Shown in pieces: positions 7,301-16,171 of a stretch of DNA of 35,581 nt. The notes under the pieces were generated by a model. It did not search any database, was not told the DNA's origin, and worked only from the letters and a program-made list of their open reading frames with translations. A program made the translations under genes and the position numbers. Each line of letters begins with the position of its first letter. The stretch's first letter is position 1. Source of the stretch: Pseudomonadota bacterium (GTDB lineage Bacteria; Pseudomonadota; Alphaproteobacteria; JAGOMX01); contig JBDLIP010000007.1 of the NCBI GenBank assembly GCA_039714795.1, forward strand, positions 1-35,581. The letters are read 5' to 3'.

Positions 7301-9164
7301 TTGATGGATCCTTTCCCTCTCCTGCATAATTTAATGCCAACAGATTCCACAAAAACAACCGGTGATCTTGGCTTCCTTGTTGATGTGTCTGAAGACGATT
7401 CTCAATAAATTGCTGATTGCAGAAATTACTATTGTAGCACAAAGATGCCTTAGGGATTTGTCGCAGCCAGTCTCGAACTGGGATGCCAAAGCCCTGCTTT
7501 TTGCGAAACAGAATGTTATGTGGTAGTTCTTTCATTAGTGCCAGCTTGAGCAGGTATTTTTTCTTTTGCCAGCGGTATTTATACTTAAAGGGAAGCCTGC
7601 GAGCAAATTCAGCCAGATCATTGTCTAAAAATGGTGCTCGGCTCTCAAGCGATACCATCATGCTGGCTCGGTCAGTTTTAGTTAGGATGTTGTCTGGGAG
7701 GTAGAGTTTGCTGTAAAACTCAAGGGTTTTATCGCCAATATGAGTTGCCTTTGATTGGTTCCAGATAGTAACGGCTTCGCTATATAGATCTTCAGGAGCT
7801 ACGGGTTGTTGCAGTAAGTCTTGTAGGTCACTTGGTTCAAGTGAGCCAAGCCATACTGGATTCCATAGTTGTCTAGCATAAGATAAGCCAGTAAGAGCAC
7901 GACGCAGTTTGTAATCTAGACTCATGTAGCGGCCTGAGATGGGTAGTAAGTCCACCAGGCGTTTGACTCCTTTGTGCAGGGTAGGAGATATGATTGTTTG
8001 GTATAATCGGGCTATAGAAAGCGCTGAAAAGGGTTCGTATCCAGCAAATAGCTCATCACCACCATCGCCGCTTAGGGCAACTTTTACATGTTTTCGGGTA
8101 AATCGGCACAACAAATAAGTGGGAATTAGGGAAGGGTCACCCAAAGGTTCGCTCAATTTTGAAAGTACTTCAGGCAATAAATTCTGTGCCTTGGTGAGAT
8201 CGAGAGTCTCTTGGTGATGATGTGAACCAATATGGTTTGCAACTTCTTGTGCGTACGTTGACTCATCAAAGCTCTTTTCATTAAAGCCGATGGTAAAGCT
8301 TTGTATCCTAGAGGCAGGGGTATGACGCGCTGCCATAGCCAACATTGCACTGGAATCAATACCGCCACTGAGGAAAACACCAAGGGGAACATCACTCATC
8401 AATCGTCTTTTGACTGATTGACTTAGCAGGTGGCTTAGCTCTCCGGCAAGATCATCTTCGGATCGATTGGCAAAATCTGAATTGGGTTCAATAGCAAAGG
8501 ACCAGTAACAGTCAGTTTTGAAAGATTGCTGAGAAATATCGTAAGTTGCACGATATCCCGCTGGTAGTTTAAAACTATCTTGATAAAAGGCGTGTGGGCT
8601 TGGGATAAAGCCATAAGCAAAATACTTTTGTACAGCTGTAACGTTGATATTTTTGGCAAAACGCGTGTGGGCTGTAATTGCACCCAGTTCAGAGCCAAAA
8701 AAGAAGGTGTCTTTTTGCATGGCGTAGTAGAGCGGCTTTTCACCGAAGCGATCGCGGGCTAGAAACAGTTGTTTATGCCCACGATCATAGATGGCAAAAG
8801 CAAACATGCCATTGAGCTTAAGAGGTAGCTCTTGGCCCCACTGCGAGTACCCGTGCACCAAGACTTCAGTATCGCAGTGATCAGTTTGGAATTTGTACCC
8901 TAGGCTTTGCAGTTCATTTTTGAGTTCCTGATGATTGTAGATTTCGCCATTAAACACGACGCCGATAGATTGTTCTTGGTTCCACATCGGTTGATGTCCA
9001 TGAGCTATATCAATAATGGAAAGCCGGCGATGGCCAAGGTAAACGGGGCTGGCATCATCGATAAAATGCCCCGCGTCATCTGGACCACGGTGTGCAATTG
9101 CTTGGGTCATGCGCTTGAGATCGTCTTGCGTTCCAGAACCTACAAAACCAGCAATCCCACACAT
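7290..9164 (-). CDS. asnB: Asparagine synthase (glutamine-hydrolysing) family protein
   Basis: The 624-residue protein has the N-terminal class II glutamine amidotransferase domain with the catalytic cysteine right after Met (MCGIAGFVG), the AHRGPDD and FNGEIYNH blocks and the acidic DTE at 98-100. The synthetase half carries the PP-loop SGGIDSS at 266-272 and later DGGDELFAGY. It either makes asparagine from aspartate and glutamine, or, as for many homologues inside surface-glycan clusters, amidates another carboxylate. Its position between a glycosyltransferase and a methyltransferase favours the second role, but the sequence alone does not decide. It begins 18 bp after the glycosyltransferase stop. 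Confidence 0.92.
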   Translation of the reverse strand: MCGIAGFVGSGTQDDLKRMTQAIAHRGPDDAGHFIDDASPVYLGHRRLSIIDIAHGHQPMWNQEQSIGVVFNGEIYNHQELKNELQSLGYKFQTDHCDTEVLVHGYSQWGQELPLKLNGMFAFAIYDRGHKQLFLARDRFGEKPLYYAMQKDTFFFGSELGAITAHTRFAKNINVTAVQKYFAYGFIPSPHAFYQDSFKLPAGYRATYDISQQSFKTDCYWSFAIEPNSDFANRSEDDLAGELSHLLSQSVKRRLMSDVPLGVFLSGGIDSSAMLAMAARHTPASRIQSFTIGFNEKSFDESTYAQEVANHIGSHHHQETLDLTKAQNLLPEVLSKLSEPLGDPSLIPTYLLCRFTRKHVKVALSGDGGDELFAGYEPFSALSIARLYQTIISPTLHKGVKRLVDLLPISGRYMSLDYKLRRALTGLSYARQLWNPVWLGSLEPSDLQDLLQQPVAPEDLYSEAVTIWNQSKATHIGDKTLEFYSKLYLPDNILTKTDRASMMVSLESRAPFLDNDLAEFARRLPFKYKYRWQKKKYLLKLALMKELPHNILFRKKQGFGIPVRDWLRQIPKASLCYNSNFCNQQFIENRLQTHQQGSQDHRLFLWNLLALNYAGEGKDPSNGR

Positions 9165-9182
9165 GATTCTTCCTAATTTTTC

Positions 9183-10184
9183 CTAGTTGTTTGCAGCTTG
9201 TGTTGACGTTACTTGGTCGTTGACAGCTTCTTGATTCTGTCCATCAATTAGGTAAATATCTTTATTTTGTGACTCAAAATAGGTGCGTACCACCAACTCA
9301 GCTAACAGGCCCATCAAAATGCTGGTGATGCCGGTCAAAAAGCAAAGTGCAGTCAGCAGTGGTAGAGGAGTTAAGATAAAGGAAGTTCCAACAAAAATTT
9401 TGAGATAAAAAGCGTAGAGGGCAAAAATTGTGCCCAAGAGCATGCTCAAAAAACCAAGGCCACCAAACAGGTGAATTGGCTTGGTTAGGTATCGATCGAG
9501 GAATTTAACCAGAATAAGGTCGAGTACAACTTTGAAGGTGCGATTAAGGCCATATTTGGACTTACCCCGGGTGCGGGCATGATGACGCACGGGGATCTCG
9601 GTGATTTTTCCGCCCATCCAACTAGCGTAGATTGGTACGAATCGGTGCATTTCACCATAAAGCTTAACGCCCTTAATCACATCTTTTTTGTAGGCCTTGA
9701 GACTGCATCCATAGTCACGTAGCTTAACGCCCGAAATATAAGAAATAATTTTGTTAGCGATAATGCTGGGAAGCTTGCGGGTTATGGTTCGATCTTGGCG
9801 GTTTTTGCGCCAACCAGAAACTACATCGTAGCCTTCGGCAATCTTTGCCAGCAGCAGCGGAATATCTTTTGGATCATTCTGACCATCACCATCCATGGGG
9901 ATAATAATCTCGCCGCGGGCATGGTCGATGCCGGCCATCATCGCTGCCGTTTGCCCAGCATTGCGACGTAGATTGATAAGTTTCAGGTGTGAGGAGGGTA
10001 GGCCTTGCATTTTGGCAAATGTTGCATCGGTCGAGCCGTCGTTGACGAAGATAATTTCGAAAGTAGAATCTAACGTGGATAAGGTTTCCATGAGCGATTG
10101 GTATACAGGTTCGACATTTTCTTCTTCATTAAAAAAGGGAACAACGATGGAGAGATTAAGGTTGCTGGTTTTTGAATTAGACAT
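9183..10184 (-). CDS. GtrB/DPM1-like polyprenyl-phosphate glycosyltransferase (GT2)
   Basis: The 333-residue protein begins with a GT-A domain: SIVVPFFNEEENVEP at 12-26, VNDGSTD at 47-53, and the metal-binding PMDGDGQNDP at 96-105. The segment RTRGKSKYGLNRTFKVVLDL precedes two C-terminal membrane helices (about 240-264 and 273-303). This layout is that of GtrB, ArnC and dolichol-phosphate mannose synthases, which charge undecaprenyl phosphate with a sugar on the cytoplasmic face. The ATG directly follows the TAA of the upstream membrane-protein gene. The GT-C-like neighbour and the ArnE/F-like flippase would complete a charge, flip and transfer pathway. Confidence 0.92.
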   Translation of the reverse strand: MSNSKTSNLNLSIVVPFFNEEENVEPVYQSLMETLSTLDSTFEIIFVNDGSTDATFAKMQGLPSSHLKLINLRRNAGQTAAMMAGIDHARGEIIIPMDGDGQNDPKDIPLLLAKIAEGYDVVSGWRKNRQDRTITRKLPSIIANKIISYISGVKLRDYGCSLKAYKKDVIKGVKLYGEMHRFVPIYASWMGGKITEIPVRHHARTRGKSKYGLNRTFKVVLDLILVKFLDRYLTKPIHLFGGLGFLSMLLGTIFALYAFYLKIFVGTSFILTPLPLLTALCFLTGITSILMGLLAELVVRTYFESQNKDIYLIDGQNQEAVNDQVTSTQAANN

Positions 10185-11612
10185 TTACGCTGCTTTCAGT
10201 TTGGGTTTGGTAAAAATTATTTGAGCAGTAGGGGAGTCTGTTTTATTTTTGTGAAGCTTGCGTTGGGCGAGCAAATCTTGGATGACGCCAAAGAGCACAA
10301 CAAAGAAAATTCCAGACACCCCTACTGTATAACGTTGTTCCCAATGTACCAACCAATAAGCTCCATGCATTCCTAAAAAGGTAAACCACAATTGCAGCAA
10401 AGCGATAAAGCGTGGTGTGATCGGTATGCGGGTTACGTAATCACTGAGCAGTTTTGCCGGTATTAGCAAGCAAAACAGAGCAAATAAAATCACAGAGACT
10501 GCGTAGAAGGCTCGATTGGCAATTTTCAATATTGGGTTTACGTGATTAATATCCAGTTGTGCACCACTATGAGGCCGCTCAATCCATTCAGAGGTAAGAA
10601 TGCCAAGCAGGCCATTTGCAGGATTGAAAACAGTAGCGCTCGCATAAATCATTTCAATGAGGATGTATTTGATGTAGACATGTGGGTGGCGTGCTAGAGA
10701 CTGGAAAAATTTATGTTTAACAGCATCACTAATCTCATAAGAGCTGAGAGAGTACTCTTCCCTTATTTTGCTGATCAATGGGAAAACTTCTGACCATTCA
10801 TGTTTTTTGATGAATGAACTGGCAGCCACATCCAAGGGGTGATTGCCATCAAATATATTACGGTCAGTGTAACGTCCTACCTTTACTATAGGTTGCAGGA
10901 GCGCAGATTGGTTGCCTGTTGTAAGAAAGCTGTGTCCGGTTCGATAGTAATTCCAGTTGGTGTAGGTTGTGTATGTAGAGCAGATTGGCAACAAAAATAA
11001 AGCAACCGTACATATTTTTTTGGCTGCTGGTAGTTTGCAAACCAATAGGGTGGTAGTCAGGATGGTCAGGGGGAATAAGCAGAAATACAGTCCAGATTCA
11101 CGGATCAGAATACTGGTGGCAAGGAGGGTACCAAGCCCAAGAGCAGTTAGCATTGAAGGAGTTGTTTTCTTAAACGAATGAGTTGCAAGAATGGTTAGGG
11201 TGATCGAAAACAAGCTGGCATAGAAACTATCCGTTAGCATGCTAAGATCCCATGTTAAACTAGCACTGAAATAAGCAAAACCTACAAAAATAGAGGCTAA
11301 TGTTGAGTTGGTGACCAAGTAGCTAAGCCTAAACAGCAAAAATATAGCAACAAGCGATAAACATGATTGCGCTGTGATGATGATGTAGTCGAAGTATGAC
11401 GAGTTTATGAGTTTAGCAAATGCGATTAGAGCAGGGTAGCCAATGATGCGAAATTCTGTGATGAAATTGGCGTGTGATAACCAAGATGTAGAGGTGAGAA
11501 TCTTAGTAGCGAAACTAAGGTATAATCCAGAGTCAGGAAGGTACAAGGGACCAAACTGCCAAATTAAAAAAATTTTCGTGAGCGCTAGTGCTGCAAACGC
11601 GAATCTTACCAT
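10185..11612 (-). CDS. Polytopic membrane protein, probable GT-C glycosyltransferase
   Basis: The 475-residue protein has about ten hydrophobic segments. The first helix is followed by a periplasmic LPDSGLYLSFA loop whose acidic residue lies where GT-C enzymes place their catalytic carboxylate. A large soluble loop (about 220-310) and a HWEQRYTVGV segment before the last helix also fit this class. Such enzymes transfer sugars from polyprenyl phosphate to lipids or proteins in the periplasm. The ribosome site AAGGAG, 11 bp before the ATG, lies in the last codons of the small upstream gene. It is followed with no gap by the GtrB-like gene, its probable donor-making partner. I cannot name the substrate. 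Confidence 0.65.
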   Translation of the reverse strand: MVRFAFAALALTKIFLIWQFGPLYLPDSGLYLSFATKILTSTSWLSHANFITEFRIIGYPALIAFAKLINSSYFDYIIITAQSCLSLVAIFLLFRLSYLVTNSTLASIFVGFAYFSASLTWDLSMLTDSFYASLFSITLTILATHSFKKTTPSMLTALGLGTLLATSILIRESGLYFCLFPLTILTTTLLVCKLPAAKKICTVALFLLPICSTYTTYTNWNYYRTGHSFLTTGNQSALLQPIVKVGRYTDRNIFDGNHPLDVAASSFIKKHEWSEVFPLISKIREEYSLSSYEISDAVKHKFFQSLARHPHVYIKYILIEMIYASATVFNPANGLLGILTSEWIERPHSGAQLDINHVNPILKIANRAFYAVSVILFALFCLLIPAKLLSDYVTRIPITPRFIALLQLWFTFLGMHGAYWLVHWEQRYTVGVSGIFFVVLFGVIQDLLAQRKLHKNKTDSPTAQIIFTKPKLKAA

Positions 11613-11620
11613 TGAGGTTG

Positions 11621-11773
11621 TTACTCCTTGTTTAAGAAGGGGATCATAAATCTAAACATAATCAACAAACTTTTAGCCTCAAACAGAGCTAAAGTCAAGA
11701 TAATCCCAGATAAACCCAGCGCAAAAAGAAGTGCTATACCGAAGACAAATGAAAAACTTAGTTTCCTGGTCAC
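11621..11773 (-). CDS. Small single-span membrane protein of 50 residues
   Basis: A frame from GTG (11771-11773) to TAA (11621-11623) encodes 50 residues. It begins VTRKLSFSFVFGIALLFALG and has one long hydrophobic span (about 8-30), then a charged break and a short second hydrophobic stretch ending in LNKE. The GTG overlaps the def stop as GTGA, and the ribosome site of the next gene is formed by its last codons, so it fits the operon without gaps. No homologue is recognised. It may be a subunit or regulator of the neighbouring membrane transferase. Without comparison, a chance frame cannot be excluded. Confidence 0.5.
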   Translation of the reverse strand: MTRKLSFSFVFGIALLFALGLSGIILTLALFEAKSLLIMFRFMIPFLNKE

Positions 11774-12327
11774 TGACCCACTGCATGCTTTAAAATCTCG
11801 TCTTGGAAGCCAAACTGGCTCGGATCCGTCATGCGCATAGGGAACAGTATTCCCTCAAGGTGGTCGTATTCGTGCTGCATGGCGCGGGCGTGAAACCCAT
11901 GTGCTGTTCGTTCAATTTGCTTTCCTTCAGGAGTAGTGCCGGAATAGTGCACGCTTTGATGACGAGAGACCTTGGCCATTAAGCCCGGAACTGACAAACA
12001 GCTTTCCCAGGTTTCAATTGTCTCATCTCCAATAAGCGTCAATTTGGGGTTGATTAGAATAGTGAGAGGTACTCCATCGGGGTCGTGCTCTGGGGTCAAA
12101 TGATAGCGGGGGTTATTGGTTTTGCGTGGGATCTTAAATAACAGAATCCGTAGGGGAATATGCACCTGTGGGGCAGCCAGGCCAATATTATTGCCCAGAT
12201 TTTCCATGGTGGCTAACATATCATCCACAACACCTTTGATGTGCAGGCTCGTAGGATCGTCAACTTCTTTAGCACGTTGGGTGAGGATGGGATGTCCCAT
12301 TCGCGCAACTTTTAGTATTTTGCCCAT
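11770..12327 (-). CDS. def: Peptide deformylase, canonical copy
   Basis: Peptide deformylase removes the formyl group from nascent proteins. The 185-residue protein has all three motifs: NIGLAAPQ at 47-54, WESCLSVPG with metal ligand C110, and QHEYDHLEG with H152, E153 and H156. Position 109 is Ser rather than the usual Gly of EGCLS. The ATG is preceded by AGGAG at 9 bp. It is the first gene of the minus-strand run that continues into the envelope-glycan genes and is divergent from a second deformylase. This is the more canonical copy and so probably the housekeeping enzyme. Confidence 0.93.
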   Translation of the reverse strand: MGKILKVARMGHPILTQRAKEVDDPTSLHIKGVVDDMLATMENLGNNIGLAAPQVHIPLRILLFKIPRKTNNPRYHLTPEHDPDGVPLTILINPKLTLIGDETIETWESCLSVPGLMAKVSRHQSVHYSGTTPEGKQIERTAHGFHARAMQHEYDHLEGILFPMRMTDPSQFGFQDEILKHAVGQ

Positions 12328-12430
12328 AAATGTTAACTCCTCAGAGAAATTACTTGTCGTATAATAAAGGTGAATCTCTTGTTTTATTCAAGTAAAAATT
12401 GCAGATTCAATAATTTTTGTTATATTTTTT

Positions 12431-12459
12431 TTGAAAGTGAGCAAGCAGTTTGCTATAGT
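12431..12459 (+). promoter_or_regulatory. Sigma-70-like promoter for the second deformylase gene
   Basis: A -35 box TTGAAA (12431-12436) and a -10 box TATAGT (12454-12459) are separated by exactly 17 bp, about 50 bp before the start codon at 12510. The surrounding spacer is AT-rich. This is one of the clearest vegetative promoters in the window, judged by eye. Confidence 0.6.
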
Positions 12460-12509
12460 CATAATTTGTAAAATGCACGGGATTAGCAACCTTCATCGGA
12501 GTTTTGGCC

Positions 12510-13184
12510 ATGTCTTTATCACCTTCATCTGCTCGGGCTGTTCAGCCTCAGTTGCAAAATTCAGCAAAAATTAAAGCTGCCGACCTTGAACAGCTTGCCA
12601 AAAAGGGGCAGGTTTTGAAAATTGCTAGAATGGGGCACCCTATTTTGGCGCAGAAAGCCGTTAATGTAGCGCCAAGATCCGAAGAAGCAAAACAAATTAT
12701 GGCGGATATCGCAGCAACTGTCTTGGATTTTGGAGCTTTGCAAGGGGTTGCAGTACCTCAATTACATATGAGCAAGCGGGTGGTTTACTATCAGGTTCGG
12801 GAAGCTAAAGTAGATTCTGCAACTTCTGGTGAATTGCCGGGTCGATTCTTGATCAATGCAAAATATGAAAACGTGGGTGATGAAACTTATGAAGATTGGG
12901 AAGCGTGTCTTTCTCTTCCAGATCTGGTTGGCTTGGTTCCACGCCACAAAAAGATACAGCTCAAGGCCATTTGTAGCGATGGGGTGAATTTTGAAGAAGT
13001 GGATGAAATTCTCGAAGGCCATCACGCCCGTGTCTTAGCCCATGAGATTGATCATTTGGATGGAATTTTGTACCCGCAACGTATGCAGGATTTTTCCAAG
13101 TTTGGATATCAGGATGAGATGTTGCGGTACTTTGTGCAACAGCGTGAGAAGAAAGCGGCAGATAAGGCCAGAGCTACTTTATGA
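12510..13184 (+). CDS. Divergent peptide deformylase paralogue with altered motif I
   Basis: The 224-residue protein starts at the ATG at 12510, after CGGAG; an in-frame TTG at 12504 is less likely. It has a 34-residue N-terminal extension, then the deformylase fold: KIARMGHPIL, WEACLSLPDLVG with metal ligand C133, and LAHEIDHLDGILYPQRM with H178, E179 and H182. Motif I reads LQGVAVPQ in place of GIGLAAPQ, so the conserved first Gly and second Ala are replaced, by Leu and Val. Metal binding and the catalytic Glu are kept, so it may be active with a changed substrate pocket. It is head-to-head with the canonical def gene. The C-terminus is rich in Lys and Ala. Confidence 0.88.
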   Translation: MSLSPSSARAVQPQLQNSAKIKAADLEQLAKKGQVLKIARMGHPILAQKAVNVAPRSEEAKQIMADIAATVLDFGALQGVAVPQLHMSKRVVYYQVREAKVDSATSGELPGRFLINAKYENVGDETYEDWEACLSLPDLVGLVPRHKKIQLKAICSDGVNFEEVDEILEGHHARVLAHEIDHLDGILYPQRMQDFSKFGYQDEMLRYFVQQREKKAADKARATL

Positions 13185-13241
13185 AAAAGTGTTGATATAC
13201 TGATGTCGAATTTGCATGGAAATTTTCTCAACCCCACTGTA

Positions 13242-13259
13242 TACTCGTGTCAACGAGTA
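13242..13259. promoter_or_regulatory. Small palindrome upstream of the SNF2 gene
   Basis: TACTCG (13242-13247) and CGAGTA (13254-13259) are perfect 6-bp arms around a 6-bp spacer and overlap a TATACT sequence that could be a -10 box. It lies 25 bp before the SNF2 start codon. It could be an operator or a chance palindrome. No good Shine-Dalgarno sequence is visible in front of the downstream ATG. Confidence 0.25.
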
Positions 13260-13283
13260 GCGAATTTAAATATTAACTAAACT

Positions 13284-16109
13284 ATGCAGTCTACGGTAGT
13301 GTTAGCGCAACAAACACCTCAAACCTTGGAAACCTCCCAAGATACTCCCTTCAGTTTGGCCCTTTCTCCAGCTGGGCATATCTACATCCATAAGGACAGC
13401 GAAACTCAGGAATTTATGCCCCCAGAGCTTGCTGGCAAAGTGCAAGATCTGCTTGAATCGGGTTCTGATATTGGGATTTCAGCGCTTGGATTGTTGAGGT
13501 TTGCCATTACAAATTATAGCGCATCATTGCCATCCAGTTTGGCCTTTTGGCAGCGCTTTGGGCAGTTATTTGTCCACGAAGCCCGCCAGGGGGCCGCACT
13601 CAATGATGGGGTGTTGGTGGATGACGTACAAATTCATGTTCCCGATAACGAATTGCAAGTCTTGCATGAGCAAGCCCCCTTCATGCGTGGGAGTGAATAT
13701 CTCACCGTTGTTTTGCTCACGGATATTTGGCAAGAACTAACCGGCGCCTTAAAGCAAGAGCTTGCTCCGTTCCAGGGCAAGTTGCAGGATTATCTAGCAG
13801 CGCATAATCCCGCCTGGAGCAAGGTGGGACGTGTTTGTTTTCACTTGGCCGAAAATAAATCGAATCCAGCCAAGCCCTTTGCATTCTTAGCGACTTATAC
13901 CGTGCAGTTGTCGGCTGAATCGTCGTTGCAGCATCTGCCCCTGGGGCGCGCTTTAAAAGATTATGCCGGCGAGCAAAAGCGATCGCAATTGTTGTCACTT
14001 TTGTTGCCGGTACAAAAAGCAGCAGAGCAGAGCGATTTCATCAAGAAGTTGGTGAACACCAAGGCCATTTTTCAACCCATTGCTTGGGGTTCTAAACAAG
14101 CACACGCTTTTTTAAAGGCCATCCCGCAGATTGAAGCAGCTGGTGTGATGGTGCGAGTTCCCAATTGGTGGCGTCCAAAGACACCGCCCAGGCCCAAGGT
14201 CGAGATTGAAATTGGCAATGCATCAAGCAGTATGATCGGTTTGGGGGCTTTGCTTGATTTTAGTATGTCGTATTCGTTGCCCAACGGAGATAGTTTAAGT
14301 TATCAGGAAATGCAGGACCTGCTGCGCTCAAGCGAATCGCTGGTGCAAATCCGCGGGCAGTGGGTCGAGGTGGATGCAGAGAAATTGTCAGACGTTCTTT
14401 CGCACTGGAAGCAAGTTGAGGGCCAGGTGCGTCATGAGGGACTCTCGTTTGCTCAAGGTCTGCGAATGCTGGCGTCAGCGCCGGGACAGGCAGAAACGGA
14501 CACACCCACAGAAGACGTTATCGAATGGTCCAGTGTTGTCGAAGGCAAATGGTTGCATGATGCTTTAGACCGTTTACGTAACCCTGAGCATGGTCAGGAC
14601 CAACAGGTGCAAGAGATTTTGCAAACGCACCTTAATGCCACACTGCGTGAGTATCAATCACTGGGAGTACAGTGGTTATGGTGGTTGTATAACCTGCAAT
14701 TAGGTGGTTGTCTGGCTGATGATATGGGCCTGGGGAAAACCATCCAAGTGCTTTCCCTTTTGCTGCTAATTAAGCATCAAAAGATCCAGAATAAAAAGCC
14801 ACATTTGCTGGTGCTACCGGCTTCGCTTATGGGCAACTGGCAAGCAGAGATTAACCGCTTTGCACCTTCATTGAACGTGTGGGTGGCCCACAGCTCGCAA
14901 ACCCGCCAAGAACAGCTGAAACGTTCAGATGCGCCGGATTTATCTCGTGTGGATTTGGTGATCACTACTTATGGTAATGTGCACAGACTTGCGTGGATGA
15001 AGCAGGTGTCCTGGGATTTGGTGGTTCTGGACGAAGCGCAAAGCATCAAGAACCCAACGACCAAGCAAACCCAAGCGGTGAAGGCTTTATCGAGCCAGGT
15101 GCGGTTTATTCTGACTGGTACACCTATTGAAAACCGTCTGCTTGATTTATGGTCGTTGTTTGATTTTGTGGCACCTGGTTTGTTGGGGTCTAGCAAAATT
15201 TTTTCCAATTACGGTAAGAAAATGAGGAAACAGCACGAAGATGGCAGTGGTGAGGGACGTTTTTACTCAGCCATTCGGCACTTGATCACGCCTTATATTT
15301 TGCGGCGGCTCAAAAGTGATAAAAGCATTATCTCAGATCTTCCAGATAAGACTGAGATGGATACGTTTTGTTTTTTGAGCAAACAGCAAGCAGGGCTTTA
15401 TCAAAAATCTGTGCAAGAGTTAGAAGAAAAACTAAAGGAAAATGAATTTAACGATGATATCAAGCGCCGTGGTCTTGTGCTGGCGTACCTAACGCGATTT
15501 AAGCAAATCTGCAATCACCCCAGTCAATGGTTAGGTCATGGTGAGTATGCACCGCAGGCTAGCGGTAAGTTTTTGCGTCTAAAAGAGCTATGCACTAGCA
15601 TTGCTGCCAAGCAGGAAAAGGTGTTGGTATTTACTCAGTACAAGGAAATTATCCCTGCTATTCATGGGGTACTGGAAGAAGTTTTTGGTCGGTCAGGGTT
15701 GACGCTGCATGGGCAAACTCCCGTCAAAGAGCGTCCCAGATTGGTCGATTTATTTCAAAGCGAGCAGGGTCCTCCTTTTTTCGTCTTGTCAATTAAAGCA
15801 GGTGGATCAGGACTCAACTTGACCCGGGCTTCACACGTGATTCATTTTGATCGCTGGTGGAACCCTGCTGTTGAAAATCAAGCCACCGACCGAGCCTACC
15901 GCATCGGGCAAAAGAAAAATGTGTTAGTGCATAAGTTCATTTGCCAAGGCACCATTGAGGAAAAGATTGATCAGTTGATTAACTCGAAAAAGGAATTGGC
16001 AGAGGATATCTTGGCTAAAGGCGGTGGTGCGGCGTTGACGGAGATGAACAATGAAGAGTTGCTTAGTGCTGTATCGCTTGATATACATCGAGCAGTGGGT
16101 GACTCCTGA
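13284..16109 (+). CDS. SNF2-family helicase with SNF2-associated domain, YwqA-like
   Basis: The 941-residue protein is a bacterial SNF2 ATPase, a double-stranded DNA translocase. A middle region (about 310-375) reads SSMIGLGALLDFSMSY and later GQWVEVDAEKL, the DUF3670-type SNF2-associated domain. The motor follows: motif I DDMGLGKT from 479, the DEAQ box from 583, LTGTPIEN in motif III, the GGSGLNLTRASHVIHFDRWW block and the arginine finger in RAYRIGQ. A SWIM-domain gene lies 62 bp downstream, the same pairing as ywqA-ywqB of Bacillus subtilis. The start is uncertain because no ribosome site is seen before the ATG. Role: inferred DNA or nucleoprotein remodelling in repair or transcription. 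Confidence 0.92.
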   Translation: MQSTVVLAQQTPQTLETSQDTPFSLALSPAGHIYIHKDSETQEFMPPELAGKVQDLLESGSDIGISALGLLRFAITNYSASLPSSLAFWQRFGQLFVHEARQGAALNDGVLVDDVQIHVPDNELQVLHEQAPFMRGSEYLTVVLLTDIWQELTGALKQELAPFQGKLQDYLAAHNPAWSKVGRVCFHLAENKSNPAKPFAFLATYTVQLSAESSLQHLPLGRALKDYAGEQKRSQLLSLLLPVQKAAEQSDFIKKLVNTKAIFQPIAWGSKQAHAFLKAIPQIEAAGVMVRVPNWWRPKTPPRPKVEIEIGNASSSMIGLGALLDFSMSYSLPNGDSLSYQEMQDLLRSSESLVQIRGQWVEVDAEKLSDVLSHWKQVEGQVRHEGLSFAQGLRMLASAPGQAETDTPTEDVIEWSSVVEGKWLHDALDRLRNPEHGQDQQVQEILQTHLNATLREYQSLGVQWLWWLYNLQLGGCLADDMGLGKTIQVLSLLLLIKHQKIQNKKPHLLVLPASLMGNWQAEINRFAPSLNVWVAHSSQTRQEQLKRSDAPDLSRVDLVITTYGNVHRLAWMKQVSWDLVVLDEAQSIKNPTTKQTQAVKALSSQVRFILTGTPIENRLLDLWSLFDFVAPGLLGSSKIFSNYGKKMRKQHEDGSGEGRFYSAIRHLITPYILRRLKSDKSIISDLPDKTEMDTFCFLSKQQAGLYQKSVQELEEKLKENEFNDDIKRRGLVLAYLTRFKQICNHPSQWLGHGEYAPQASGKFLRLKELCTSIAAKQEKVLVFTQYKEIIPAIHGVLEEVFGRSGLTLHGQTPVKERPRLVDLFQSEQGPPFFVLSIKAGGSGLNLTRASHVIHFDRWWNPAVENQATDRAYRIGQKKNVLVHKFICQGTIEEKIDQLINSKKELAEDILAKGGGAALTEMNNEELLSAVSLDIHRAVGDS

Positions 16110-16137
16110 GCAACAGGAAAATCGAAAAATGAAGATT

Positions 16138-16161
16138 AAGAGGAAGAGGAAGAGGAAGAGG
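16138..16161 (+). repeat. AAGAGG hexanucleotide repeat, four units, at the ribosome site
   Basis: Four perfect AAGAGG units run from 16138 to 16161 and end 10 bp before the SWIM gene start at 16172. Each unit contains a purine-rich, Shine-Dalgarno-like AGAGGA. Unit gain or loss by slippage would change the number and spacing of potential ribosome sites. This functional idea is inference. Confidence 0.8.
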
Positions 16162-16171
16162 AAGATAAAAA

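Noticed and set aside
16138-16161. Short coding extension of the SWIM protein through the AAGAGG repeat
   Set aside because: No suitable upstream start codon is apparent, the repeat works better as a ribosome site, and the ATG at 16172 begins the recognisable protein.
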